Assembly (NCBI RefSeq): GCF_000801315.1
Contig: NZ_CP010054.1
Location: 682,001-746,000 of the forward strand
Origin: Hymenobacter sp. DG25B
GTDB taxonomy: Bacteria > Bacteroidota > Bacteroidia > Cytophagales > Hymenobacteraceae
Direction: 5' to 3'
DNA length: 64,000 nt
In this document: piece after piece, positions 1 through 7,717 of the stretch
Layout of the letters: every line of letters starts with the position of its first letter
Numbering within the stretch: the first letter of the stretch is position 1
Notes under the pieces: generated by a model
What the model saw: only the letters and a program-made list of their open reading frames with translations
The model's database searches: none
Told to the model about the DNA's origin: nothing
Program-made: the position numbers and the translations under genes

Positions 1-474
1 CAGCAGGTAGCTGTGGCGCAAGCCATTGTAAAGCAGCGCCAAGCCGACCTCGACAACGCTTTGCTGCAGCTGAGCTACACTACTATTAAGGCGCCCGGCA
101 ACGGCATTGTGAGCAAGAAAAGCGTGCAGCCCGGCCAGGTAGTACAGCCCGGCCAGCAGCTGATGGGCCTGGTAGCCAGCGAGAAAACCTGGGTGGTTGC
201 CAACTTCAAGGAAACCCAGTTGACCCACATGAAAGTAGGCCAGCCCGTGGAAGTGGAAGTAGATGCTTATCCCAACCAGGAGTTCAAAGGCCACATTGAG
301 TCCCTCTCGGCGGCTACCGGCGCACGCTTTGCCCTGCTGCCTCCCGATAACGCCTCCGGCAACTTTGTAAAAGTAACCCAGCGCGTACCCGTAAAAATCG
401 TGCTGGATAAAGTAGACCCTGAGCACCCGCTGCGCGCCGGCATGAGCGTGACGGCCACGGTAGAGGTCAGGTAG
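1..474 (+). CDS. HlyD/EmrA-type membrane fusion protein (C-terminal part)
   Basis: The reading frame is open from base 1, so this is the last 157 residues of a protein that starts outside the window. Visible parts are the end of the coiled-coil hairpin, the second half of the lipoyl-like domain (IKAPGNGIVSKKSVQPGQVV) and the adaptor beta-barrel (WVVANFKETQLTHMKVGQ). The segment ATGARFALLPPDNASGNFVK is typical of EmrA-family adaptors. The family bridges an inner-membrane pump to a TolC channel in the periplasm. The next gene on this strand is a DHA2/EmrB transporter, so the two probably form an EmrAB-type drug efflux pair. The usual short emrA-emrB spacing is interrupted here by a minus-strand gene inside inverted repeats. 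Confidence 0.93.
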   Translation, partial: QQVAVAQAIVKQRQADLDNALLQLSYTTIKAPGNGIVSKKSVQPGQVVQPGQQLMGLVASEKTWVVANFKETQLTHMKVGQPVEVEVDAYPNQEFKGHIESLSAATGARFALLPPDNASGNFVKVTQRVPVKIVLDKVDPEHPLRAGMSVTATVEVR

Positions 475-503
475 CGAAATTGTGAAGGGTGAAGTTGTGA
501 AGT
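473..503. repeat. Left arm of inverted 16-mer array flanking a four-helix-bundle gene
   Basis: Two imperfect 16-base units related to GGTGAAGTTGTGAAAT lie at 473-488 and 488-503, beginning on the stop codon of the efflux adaptor gene. The same unit occurs twice in opposite orientation at 954-985. The two arms bracket the minus-strand gene at 520-906. Confidence 0.75.
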
Positions 504-519
504 AAAGTAGCGTCCCCTT

Positions 520-906
520 TTACGATTTGGCCTTTGCCTTCTTTCTAATGCTGGCCAGAATGGATACAATCTCCTTGTACTCCTGCTCTAAATTGGCTAA
601 CCGGGCTTTGCTGAAGATATTGGCATCACCGAGAAGCTCGAGCCAGAAGAGCGTTTCATCGGCTTCTTCTACACCAATGCAGAGCTTGGCATACCATTCC
701 GCCGAAGAGCGCCCCCGGCAGGCTGCCCTAAAATTAGCGGCTACGGAGGTGGAAGCACGCAGAAGCTGCTTGCCCAAAACTGATGCTTCGCCAGTGCGGG
801 GCAACTGCTGAAAAAGGCGGATTATCCGCAGCGCAGCTTGCTTTGTCCGTCTGCGCATATCCTCATTAAAGGATAACTGGTCAGGCAAAAGAAGCTCTTC
901 ATTCAT
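520..906 (-). CDS. Four-helix bundle protein (23S rRNA intervening-sequence protein family)
   Basis: A 128-residue, mostly helical protein. The core matches the four-helix bundle family once called S23 or IVS-encoded protein: a conserved start (ALRIIRLFQQLP), then LGKQLLRASTSVAANFRAAC, a middle helix with EWYAKLCIGVEEADETLFWL, and a lysine-rich end. Family members are small, probably oligomeric proteins found inside rRNA intervening sequences or scattered through Bacteroidota genomes; a related fold acts as the accessory protein of diversity-generating retroelements. No reverse transcriptase or rRNA is nearby. The gene lies antisense between the two efflux genes and is bracketed by inverted 16-mer arrays, which suggests that it arrived as a cassette. 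The function of free-standing copies is not known to me. Confidence 0.85.
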   Translation of the reverse strand: MNEELLLPDQLSFNEDMRRRTKQAALRIIRLFQQLPRTGEASVLGKQLLRASTSVAANFRAACRGRSSAEWYAKLCIGVEEADETLFWLELLGDANIFSKARLANLEQEYKEIVSILASIRKKAKAKS

Positions 907-953
907 ACCAACTAGTGTGGGGTTGTGCAGGTGGCTATCAAGTTACTGTAGCC

Positions 954-985
954 ATTTCACAACTTCACCATTTCACAACTTCGCC
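954..985. repeat. Right arm of inverted 16-mer array
   Basis: Two head-to-tail copies, ATTTCACAACTTCACC (954-969) and ATTTCACAACTTCGCC (970-985), are the reverse complement of the units at 473-503. The array ends two bases before the start codon of the EmrB-type gene. Confidence 0.8.
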
Positions 986-987
986 GC

Positions 988-2559
988 ATGGAAACCGGAT
1001 TTACCAAGTGGATCATCGTTATAACGGTGGTTATGTGCTGCTTGCTGGAGCTGATTGATACCAGCATTGTGAACGTGGCGCTTACCCAGATGATGGGTAA
1101 CCTCTCGGCCACGCAGCAGGAGGTAAGCTGGGTGGTGGCGTCCTACGCCATTGCCAACGTTATTGTAATTCCAATGACGGGCTTTCTGGCCGAGCAGTTC
1201 GGCCGCAAGAATTACTACCTGTTCTCGGTAATACTCTTCACCCTGGCCTCGGTAGCGTGCGGCCAGAGCACCAATATCTGGGAGCTGGTGGCCTTCCGCT
1301 TTATTCAGGGTGTGGGCGGCGGCGCCCTCATGGCTACCTCCCAGGCTATTCTCATTGATACATTCCCGCCCAGCCAGCTGGCGCTGGGCCAGGCGCTGTT
1401 TGGCATGGGCGTTATCATTGGCCCCACCATTGGCCCTACTTTGGGCGGCTGGATTGTAGATAACTACGACTGGCCCTGGATTTTCTACGTGAACGTGCCG
1501 GTGGGCATTATGGCCTCCATTTTCACCATCCTGTTTATCCGCGACCCGGAACGCATCAAGAACGCCATACCCAGGCCCCTGCGCGAAATTGACTGGGCTG
1601 GCGTCTTTCTCCTGATTCTGGGTGTAGGCTCGCTGCAGTACGTGCTGGAGCAAGGCGAAAGCAAGGATTGGTTTGAGGACGGCAACATCATTCTGTTCAC
1701 CTTCCTCACCGTTATTGGCCTGGTGGGCTTTATCTGGCGCGAGCTTACGGCCAAGCAGCCTATTGTAGACCTGCGGGTGCTGGGCAAGAGCCGGAACCTG
1801 GCCGTGGGCGCCTTCCTGTCGTTTATTCTGGGTTTCGGGCTGTTTGCCTCCGTGTTTGTATTCCCTATTTTCTGCCAGCGCATCCTGGGCTTCTCGGCCG
1901 CGCAAACCGGCGAAATTCTATTGCCCGGCGCACTGCTCTCCGGCTTTATGATGCCTGTAGTGGGCAAGGCTATTCAGAAGGGCGTGTCGCAGAAGTTTAT
2001 GCTGCCGGTGGGCTTCGTTATCTTCTTTGTCTTCTCTTATTGGATGAGCACGCAGATTTCGCCTACGGCCGGCGAAAGTGACTTTTTCTGGCCGCTGCTT
2101 CTGCGTGGCCTGGGCCTGAGCCTGCTGTTCCTGCCTATTACCACCATGTCGTTGGCGGGTATCAGTGGGAAAGAAGCGGGCCAGGCGGCCGGCCTCACCG
2201 GCATGATCCGGCAGCTGGGCGGCTCGTTTGGCGTGGCGCTGGTGGGTACTTACCTGGAGCGCAGCACCATGCAGAACCGGGTGGGCCTGTTGCCTAACAT
2301 CTCCCTCTACGACCCCGAAACGCAACAACGCCTGCAGGGTCTGATTGGCAGCTTCATGTCCAAAGGCGCCAGCATGATGCAGGCTCAGCAGCAAGCCTAC
2401 GCCGCCTTGGAAGGCATGCTGATGAAGCAAACCGCCATCATCACCTATGCCCAAACCTTCCTCATGATCGGTACTTTCTTCCTGATCTGTGTGCCGCTCA
2501 TTTTCCTGGTGAAGCGTGCCAAGCCCGGCGAGAAAGTAGACCTGAACGCGGCGCACTAG
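988..2559 (+). CDS. MFS drug efflux transporter, DHA2 family (EmrB/QacA type)
   Basis: A 523-residue inner-membrane proton antiporter with about 14 predicted membrane segments, the usual size for DHA2. Visible signatures are the D-T-S-I-V-N-V-A-L run in helix 1 (residues about 24-32), the loop GFLAEQFGRKNYY (motif A), motif C around GPTIGPTLGGWI and the EmrB-like DWPWIFYVNVPVGI. Late helices carry GMIRQLGGSFGVAL. The partner is the adaptor protein at the left edge; together they would export hydrophobic toxicants. The start follows the repeat array at 954-985 by two bases, so translation initiation may be affected by that repeat. Confidence 0.95.
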   Translation: METGFTKWIIVITVVMCCLLELIDTSIVNVALTQMMGNLSATQQEVSWVVASYAIANVIVIPMTGFLAEQFGRKNYYLFSVILFTLASVACGQSTNIWELVAFRFIQGVGGGALMATSQAILIDTFPPSQLALGQALFGMGVIIGPTIGPTLGGWIVDNYDWPWIFYVNVPVGIMASIFTILFIRDPERIKNAIPRPLREIDWAGVFLLILGVGSLQYVLEQGESKDWFEDGNIILFTFLTVIGLVGFIWRELTAKQPIVDLRVLGKSRNLAVGAFLSFILGFGLFASVFVFPIFCQRILGFSAAQTGEILLPGALLSGFMMPVVGKAIQKGVSQKFMLPVGFVIFFVFSYWMSTQISPTAGESDFFWPLLLRGLGLSLLFLPITTMSLAGISGKEAGQAAGLTGMIRQLGGSFGVALVGTYLERSTMQNRVGLLPNISLYDPETQQRLQGLIGSFMSKGASMMQAQQQAYAALEGMLMKQTAIITYAQTFLMIGTFFLICVPLIFLVKRAKPGEKVDLNAAH

Positions 2560-2610
2560 GGTTAGGGTGCAAGGGTAGGAGGGTTTGAGTTTAGGAAGTA
2601 CCTGCCCAAC

Positions 2611-2644
2611 AAAAAGCCCCGGCCTAATTCGGTCGGGGCTTTTT
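2611..2644 (+). terminator. Intrinsic terminator after the EmrB-type gene
   Basis: A stem of 14 pairs (AAAAAGCCCCGGCC against GGTCGGGGCTTTTT, one wobble) with a six-base loop and a T run. It lies 51 bases after the transporter stop and could act in both directions. Confidence 0.85.
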
Positions 2645-2732
2645 GTTGCGTCCTTTTATTGTTGAGTAGTACGTCGGGATAAGCAGGAGAGAAGAAACCC
2701 CTAAACTCAAACCCACTTACCCTCACGCCCTA

Positions 2733-3770
2733 TTATTGATACTGAATATACAGTGGCTTGGGCGTTAGCTCCGACAGCACTTCTTTGGGCGTCATGATGT
2801 GGTGGGGCTTGGGCCGGGCATCATACTCGTAGAACAGCTTGAAGCCGGTGTACTGCACGGGCTCGGTCTGAATGTAGTCGTGGTAGGAGTCCTTCTTCAG
2901 CGTCGGTTCACCGTGGCCGTCCATGTGCATCACAATCTGCACCCGGGGGTCCAGCTTGATGTTTTTGTAGTTGGTAATCATCTTCCGCGTGAAGCGGTGC
3001 ACGGTCAGCACCTTGGGCGGCAGGTTGTTTTCACTTACGATGCGGGCCAGGAAGCTCACCGCGTAGTTCACGTCCTTAGCGTCGAGGGTACCGATTTTTT
3101 GGTTCGGGCGCACGCCGGGCATAGTGGAAAGCGAAAACTCGGGGTCGATGCCGAGGTGCACGGTTGGGTCCTTCAGGTATTGCTCCAGCTTAGGCAGCTC
3201 GGCCTGTAGCGTGCTATGGCCCGGTTGCACGTCCAGAAACAGAATGCAGTTGTGCTCCTTGGCCCACTTCATTACTTCCGCAATGGTGGCTTTGGAGTTC
3301 ATCAGGCGCCACTTGCCGTCCTTGCCGGGGGTGCCCTGGGCCGTGATGGTTACGTTGTGCAAGGCAGCCTGCACCGGAATGCTGGGGTCGGCGGCCTGCC
3401 ACTCGGCCAGTACTTTCTCAAACTTGCGGAACATCTGGTCCTTCGGCTCGCGGCCCAGAATACCCATGCCCTTGGAGCGGATATTACCATAGAAGGCAAT
3501 GATGCGGTGCCCCGGCAGAATGGCGCCCGGCAGCTGTCCGTTTTTCTTGGCAATGGAGTCAGCCTTGAGCGAGTCCCGCTGCATGGCTTGCTTTTTCAGG
3601 GCCAGCGTGTCAATTACCACCGGCTTGGCAGCCTCTACTGTGGCTTTGGTATCCGGGGTTTCGCCATCGGTGCGGGTACCACAGCCGGAAAGGGAAGTAA
3701 GAGAAAAAGCGAGGCCCAGTAAGGGCAGCAATGAGACCTTGAAAGGGCCGCCAGCACGAAATTGAAACAC
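2733..3770 (-). CDS. Lipoprotein of unknown function, TIM-barrel-like
   Basis: A 345-residue protein with a hydrophobic N-terminus and lipobox LTSLSGC at about residues 25-31, so probably outer-membrane or periplasmic lipid-anchored. The linker to about residue 80 is charged and low in complexity. The body has alternating strands and helices, with segments such as HRIIAFYGNIRSKGMG, HNCILFLDVQPGHSTL and VHLGIDPEFSLS that suggest a TIM-barrel hydrolase-like fold. Acidic residues at strand ends (LFLDVQ, GIDPEF, HMDGHGEP) could form an active site. I do not recognise a named family. It stands alone, facing the efflux genes tail to tail. Confidence 0.8.
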   Translation of the reverse strand: MFQFRAGGPFKVSLLPLLGLAFSLTSLSGCGTRTDGETPDTKATVEAAKPVVIDTLALKKQAMQRDSLKADSIAKKNGQLPGAILPGHRIIAFYGNIRSKGMGILGREPKDQMFRKFEKVLAEWQAADPSIPVQAALHNVTITAQGTPGKDGKWRLMNSKATIAEVMKWAKEHNCILFLDVQPGHSTLQAELPKLEQYLKDPTVHLGIDPEFSLSTMPGVRPNQKIGTLDAKDVNYAVSFLARIVSENNLPPKVLTVHRFTRKMITNYKNIKLDPRVQIVMHMDGHGEPTLKKDSYHDYIQTEPVQYTGFKLFYEYDARPKPHHIMTPKEVLSELTPKPLYIQYQ

Positions 3771-3930
3771 TGAAGAAAAGTAAGCGGAGTAAAACAGAAT
3801 TGCTCTGGCAAGTTACGGCTTTACGGTCAACTCCCAGAAACCCAGCTGGCAGGAATTCTCACAATTCCAGGTAAAAATCAAACAGCTTGCTATAGTTTAA
3901 CTTCATAATCCACCCTCCAGCTTAAAAAGA

Positions 3931-3961
3931 CTACGCCAGCGGCTGCAAACCGCTGGCGTAG
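3931..3961 (-). terminator. Intrinsic terminator of the BlaI-M56 operon
   Basis: Perfect 12-bp stem (CTACGCCAGCGG / CCGCTGGCGTAG) with a seven-base loop. On the minus strand it is followed by a T run (3924-3929). It lies just past the stop of the M56 gene. Confidence 0.88.
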
Positions 3962-3974
3962 AAAATTAGGGCAT

Positions 3975-5366
3975 TTAGCTCCGGGGAGCTAAGGGCTTCA
4001 GGGCAAAGCTGATGGGGATGGTGTATTGCACCGCTTCCGCTTTGCCCTGGTCACGGCCGGGCGTCCACTTGCCCGGTAGCTCCCGCACTACGCGCAGGGC
4101 CTCCTCGTTCAGGGCCGCCGCCGCTTGTTGCTTGTCGGCCGGTGCGTCCACCCCTTTTCTCAGCTCTACGGCCGTTATGTTGCCGTCCGTATTCACGATA
4201 AAGCTTACGAATGCCTTCCCTCCTAGCTTTTGCTGCAGCGCTATGGCAGGGTAGCGCGTGTTTTTACCAATAGTGGTGAGCAGCTGCATCTGGCCGCCCG
4301 GGTACTCGGGCATTACTTCCGCCCGGGTAAGAACCGGCGGAGGGGGCGGGGGCGGAGTCAGCGCATCGGATGATAAAGCCGGCGCCGCCGGTGGAGGTGG
4401 GGTAGCCGCTTCCATTTCCGGGGCCTGCTCGCAGGCTACGGCCACGCACAATAGAGTAGCGACAGGCAGCAGCAACCACTGCTTCCAGCGCCGGGCAGGC
4501 GTTTGGGAAGTAAGCATACGAATACGGGTTAAGGTAAAGGATTGGGTGAAGGAATGCGCAAGCGGTAAGTTGGGATGGAGCTGGCGCAGAGCCAGGCGGG
4601 CCAGCAGGGCGGTATAGGGTTTAGTGCCAGATACCGCAAAGGTGTTGGCAGGCGCAGTGGCCCGCAGGGCCTCATCATCGGCCAAAAACTCATGCACCTG
4701 CGTTAAGGCAGCAGGGAAGAGGTGTACGAAAGGGCAAAACCACAGCACCGCCCTCGCCAGCTCCAGCCCCTGCCGCTCCCCGGTATGGCCCTGCTGCACG
4801 TGGGCCAGCTCATGGGCCAGCACCGCGCGGGCCTCGGCGGGGGAAAGTGCCGCACTGTCATCCCAGAATATCCAGCGGCCAAAAGAGCTGGTGGGGCGCT
4901 GCCCACCCGTATGCACCAGCACGTAGCCCGGCCGCGCCTCCCGGGGAAAGCGGCGCGTAGCCAGCCACAACCAGCCCAGGTGAAACCCGAGCCGGAGTAG
5001 CAGCACCAATACCCCGCCACCATAGAGCAGCGGTAGCCAAGCCGGGAGTTCGGTAGGTAAGAGGGCAGGGCTGCCACCGCCCGCGGCCCCGGCAATAGTG
5101 AGCCCCGGCAGCAAACCGCCGCTGAGCAGGCCATTGCCAGGGGCTGGCATGGCCGGCAGCCACGGCCCGGCCAGGGCCAGCAGGCCGGGTAGCAACAGTG
5201 CAAGCCAGGGCGTGAAGAGCAGAAACCGGCGGTTATAAGCGAAGAACCGCTCCTGCCGCAGTACATAGCGGTATAGCAGCCAGCATGCACCCAGGCATAG
5301 GGTGCTTTGCAGCATCCAGCTAAGCAGTGGGAGCATCGTCGGCAGGCGGGGCAGAACCTGGTTCAT
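3975..5366 (-). CDS. M56 family (BlaR1/MecR1-like) peptidase with C-terminal TonB domain
   Basis: A 463-residue membrane protein. The N-terminal half has several hydrophobic segments; the zinc peptidase motif HELAH lies at about residues 185-189 and is followed by QQGHTGERQGLELARAVLWF, typical of peptidase M56. After a proline-rich linker (TPPPPPPP) comes a TonB C-terminal-like domain (MPEYPGGQMQLLTTIGKNTR through TIPISFAL). In BlaR/MecR systems this protease senses a signal and inactivates the BlaI-type repressor. The start chosen is ATG at 5366, giving MNQVLPRLP; an ATG at 5336 is also possible. Either start overlaps the end of the repressor gene, which indicates translational coupling. The reading frame extends further upstream, but only through out-of-frame repressor sequence. 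What it senses is unknown. Confidence 0.9.
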   Translation of the reverse strand: MNQVLPRLPTMLPLLSWMLQSTLCLGACWLLYRYVLRQERFFAYNRRFLLFTPWLALLLPGLLALAGPWLPAMPAPGNGLLSGGLLPGLTIAGAAGGGSPALLPTELPAWLPLLYGGGVLVLLLRLGFHLGWLWLATRRFPREARPGYVLVHTGGQRPTSSFGRWIFWDDSAALSPAEARAVLAHELAHVQQGHTGERQGLELARAVLWFCPFVHLFPAALTQVHEFLADDEALRATAPANTFAVSGTKPYTALLARLALRQLHPNLPLAHSFTQSFTLTRIRMLTSQTPARRWKQWLLLPVATLLCVAVACEQAPEMEAATPPPPAAPALSSDALTPPPPPPPVLTRAEVMPEYPGGQMQLLTTIGKNTRYPAIALQQKLGGKAFVSFIVNTDGNITAVELRKGVDAPADKQQAAAALNEEALRVVRELPGKWTPGRDQGKAEAVQYTIPISFALKPLAPRS

Positions 5367-5754
5367 TGGCGGGTGGGGTTGATGGGGTAGATGCCTGAGC
5401 GTGGCGCAGCAGCTCGTCCAGTTGCGCGGCATTGAGGTTTTCTTCCTGGGCGAAAAAGGAAACCAGCCGGGAGAAGGAGCCCCCGAAGTAGCCACCCAGC
5501 AGCTTGCCCAACGAAAACCGCCGGTAAGCATCCTGCGCCACCAGGGGGAAGTAGCGGTGTGTGCGCCCAAAGGCCTCGTGGCCTACAAATCCTTTCTGCT
5601 CCAGAATGCGGATGATAGTAGAAACCGTGTTATAAGCCGGGGTTGGGGCCGGTAGCTCGGGTAGCACGTCCTTTACATAGCAAGGGCCCCGGCGCCAGAG
5701 TACCTGCATCACTTGCTCCTCGGCACGGGTCAGCTCAGGAAAAGAAGGTTGCAT
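5320..5754 (-). CDS. BlaI/MecI/CopY family transcriptional repressor
   Basis: A 144-residue protein with the family's winged-helix N-terminus: LTRAEEQVMQVLWRRGPCYV, then YNTVSTIIRILEQKGFVGHE, the recognition helix and wing. The C-terminal part is a dimerisation helix region (FSLGKLLGGYFGGSFSRLVSFF). Members bind palindromic operators as dimers and are removed by the partner M56 protease. The partner gene overlaps its 3' end. A near-perfect operator-like palindrome lies just upstream at 5785-5806, so autoregulation is likely. Confidence 0.95.
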   Translation of the reverse strand: MQPSFPELTRAEEQVMQVLWRRGPCYVKDVLPELPAPTPAYNTVSTIIRILEQKGFVGHEAFGRTHRYFPLVAQDAYRRFSLGKLLGGYFGGSFSRLVSFFAQEENLNAAQLDELLRHAQASTPSTPPANEPGSAPPADDAPTA

Positions 5755-5784
5755 AATTGAGTTTGATAGTAAGTGATATGAATG

Positions 5785-5806
5785 TATAACTAATTTTTTA
5801 GTTATA
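5785..5806. promoter_or_regulatory. Probable BlaI-family operator
   Basis: Perfect palindrome TATAACTAA-TTTT-TTAGTTATA with 9-bp arms and a 4-bp centre, 31 bases upstream of the repressor start in the AT-rich divergent region. ACTA/TAGT half sites are of the kind bound by BlaI-like repressors. Confidence 0.7.
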
Positions 5807-5930
5807 AAACTAGATTTTTAATTAAGATTTAAAAATTTGCTTTTTGTCCAGCCCCGGAAGCTGATAAAAGGCGAAAACGAAGGGTGAATTATTTGCCTGG
5901 GCTGGTGTTATACCCAACAACAACTCATGC

Positions 5931-7169
5931 TTGACGCTTTCCGCTGTGACAGTTTTAAACCCGCGCCACCGTTCTCTGCGCCCCTTGGCTACGGGCCTGC
6001 TTTGGCTTTCCCTGTTTTTCTCGGTTACTACTGGTTGCAAGAGCGAGGCGGCCCAGCCCGCGCCGACGGCCACGCCGGCTACTCCGGTTGCCACGCACCT
6101 CATCAGCAGCACGCTTATTGGCGAATACAGCCCGGCCGTGCTGGCCCAGCGGGTAAGCAGCGTGCCGCTGGCCGGGGCGCTGGCCCAATATCCTATTCGG
6201 GTGTATAAGCTTACTTACTCTACCCAAAACCCGGCGGGACAAACCATTACGGCTTCCGGTGCTTTGCTGGTGCCCGTGGCCAGTCAGCCATTGTCGTTGC
6301 TGAGCTACCAGCACGGCACTATTCAGCCCGATGAGGAACGGCGCGCGCCTTCCTACTATAGCTCTAGCAGCGAGGTGTGGTCGGCAGTATCGTTGCTGGC
6401 CTCTACGGGCTACGTGGTTTCCGCCCCCGATTATATTGGCTACGGTGCTTCTAAAGCGCAGGCGCACCCCTATGAGCACGGCCCCTCGCTGGCCTCGGCT
6501 TCTTTGGATATGATGCGCGCGGCCCGGGAGTTTTGTCAGCGGGAAAAGCTACCCCTTAACCAGAAAAACTTCCTGCTGGGCTACTCCGAAGGCGGCTATG
6601 CCACCATGGCCCTGCACAAGCTGATGGAGGAAAAGTATGCCCGGGAGTTTACGGTAACGGCCAGCGCGCCCGGGGCCGGTGCCTACCATAAAACGGTCTT
6701 CGCCAACTATATTCTAAGCTCTGATAAGCCGCTGAGTTTCCTGAGCTCCTACGTTTGGGTGCTGGATACCTATAATAAGGTATATGGCATCAACCGGCCG
6801 TTCCCTTACTACTTTAATCAGCCCTGGGCCGGCCAGCTCCAGCTCAATCCATTTAGTGCGGTGCCCACCAAAGCCACTGAGCTGTTCACCGCCACCTTCC
6901 GCCAGGCCATCCTCAGCAACACCGACCAGCCCATGCGCACCGCCTTCCTTAACAACGACGTGTACGACTGGAAGCCCACGGCGCCGCTGGCCCTCTTCCA
7001 CGGCACCGCAGACGACTACGTGCCTTATTTCAACTCCGAAGATGCCTACAAGGCCATGCGCAGCCGCGGCGCCACGCAGGTAGAGCTGCACCCCATTGAG
7101 GGCGGCAACCACTTTACTTCCGCCGCCCGCTATACGCTGGAAGCCTTCGCCTTTATTTCCCGCTATTAA
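5931..7169 (+). CDS. Alpha/beta hydrolase lipoprotein (secretory lipase/esterase-like)
   Basis: A roughly 412-residue exported serine hydrolase. A hydrophobic stretch with lipobox VTTGC (around residues 32-36) implies a lipid anchor. The nucleophile elbow is GYSEGG in LLGYSEGGYATMALHK, preceded by SAPDYIGYGASKAQAHPYEH. The likely acid is Asp in FHGTADDYVPY and the likely histidine is in EGGNHFTSAA. The architecture resembles secretory lipases or prolyl-oligopeptidase-like esterases. The frame has no early ATG: TTG at 5931 or GTG at 5946 are the candidate starts, so the exact N-terminus is uncertain. It is divergent from the BlaI operon and could share its AT-rich control region. Confidence 0.88.
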   Translation: MTLSAVTVLNPRHRSLRPLATGLLWLSLFFSVTTGCKSEAAQPAPTATPATPVATHLISSTLIGEYSPAVLAQRVSSVPLAGALAQYPIRVYKLTYSTQNPAGQTITASGALLVPVASQPLSLLSYQHGTIQPDEERRAPSYYSSSSEVWSAVSLLASTGYVVSAPDYIGYGASKAQAHPYEHGPSLASASLDMMRAAREFCQREKLPLNQKNFLLGYSEGGYATMALHKLMEEKYAREFTVTASAPGAGAYHKTVFANYILSSDKPLSFLSSYVWVLDTYNKVYGINRPFPYYFNQPWAGQLQLNPFSAVPTKATELFTATFRQAILSNTDQPMRTAFLNNDVYDWKPTAPLALFHGTADDYVPYFNSEDAYKAMRSRGATQVELHPIEGGNHFTSAARYTLEAFAFISRY

Positions 7170-7204
7170 AGCGGATTTAAAATTTCACTAAAAACGACGT
7201 GTCC

Positions 7205-7289
7205 GTCATGCTGAGCTTGTCGAAGCATCTCTACCGCTTCGTATGGGTTTACTACACTAGCGAGATGCTTCGACTGCGCTCAGCATGAC
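7205..7289. repeat. Inverted-repeat element of the CATGCTGAGC type
   Basis: Arms at 7205-7231 and 7262-7289 start GTCATGCTGAGC and end GCTCAGCATGAC, with GAAGCATCTC / GAGATGCTTC towards the centre. The spacer is 30 bases. It lies between a plus-strand and a minus-strand gene, so it may also serve as a bidirectional terminator. Confidence 0.8.
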
Positions 7290-7306
7290 AATTCTATAAT
7301 ACATTC

Positions 7307-7702
7307 TTAAAGCGTTAATTTTCTGGCTGCCGGCTGCAGTGGCTCCACCGGTACTTGTCGCTGACTTAGCACAGCCTGCCGCACCCACGTGCCAGCCAGG
7401 GCCGCAAAGCCGCCTACCAGCCCGCCCAGTACTGCCGTTACCAGCACCAGCACCCAGCCGTGGCCGCCCAGAGGCAGCAACTGCGCCACCCGGTGACTTA
7501 GAATGCCCTCCGTGCGCACGTGCAGCCAACTGGCTAGGATAAGCCAACCCAGCCCTACCCCGGCAAACCCGGCCAGCCATGCCTGACCGCCCTTGCGGCC
7601 GCGCCAGGCAGCCAGCGCAAAGCAAAGCGGCGTAATAATCCACCACGGCATGAAAAGCTGCGCAATGGCCGCCAGCACCAGAATCAAGAGAAAAAGCACC
7701 AT
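7307..7702 (-). CDS. Small membrane protein of unknown function
   Basis: A 131-residue protein with about four hydrophobic segments: residues 1-30 (LFLLILVLAAIAQLFMPWWI), 42-60, 80-105 (WVLVLVTAVLGGLVGGFAAL) and a shorter one between. The tail is basic. I recognise no family. It follows the penicillin acylase gene by 15 bases on the same strand and is probably co-transcribed with it. Confidence 0.65.
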   Translation of the reverse strand: MVLFLLILVLAAIAQLFMPWWIITPLCFALAAWRGRKGGQAWLAGFAGVGLGWLILASWLHVRTEGILSHRVAQLLPLGGHGWVLVLVTAVLGGLVGGFAALAGTWVRQAVLSQRQVPVEPLQPAARKLTL

Positions 7703-7717
7703 AACAAGGCAGAGAAG

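Noticed and set aside
973..1905. Long minus-strand frame opposite the MFS gene
   Set aside because: The plus strand encodes a clear DHA2 transporter; the antisense product is low-complexity, His/Gln/Ala-rich, as expected of a shadow frame in GC-rich DNA.
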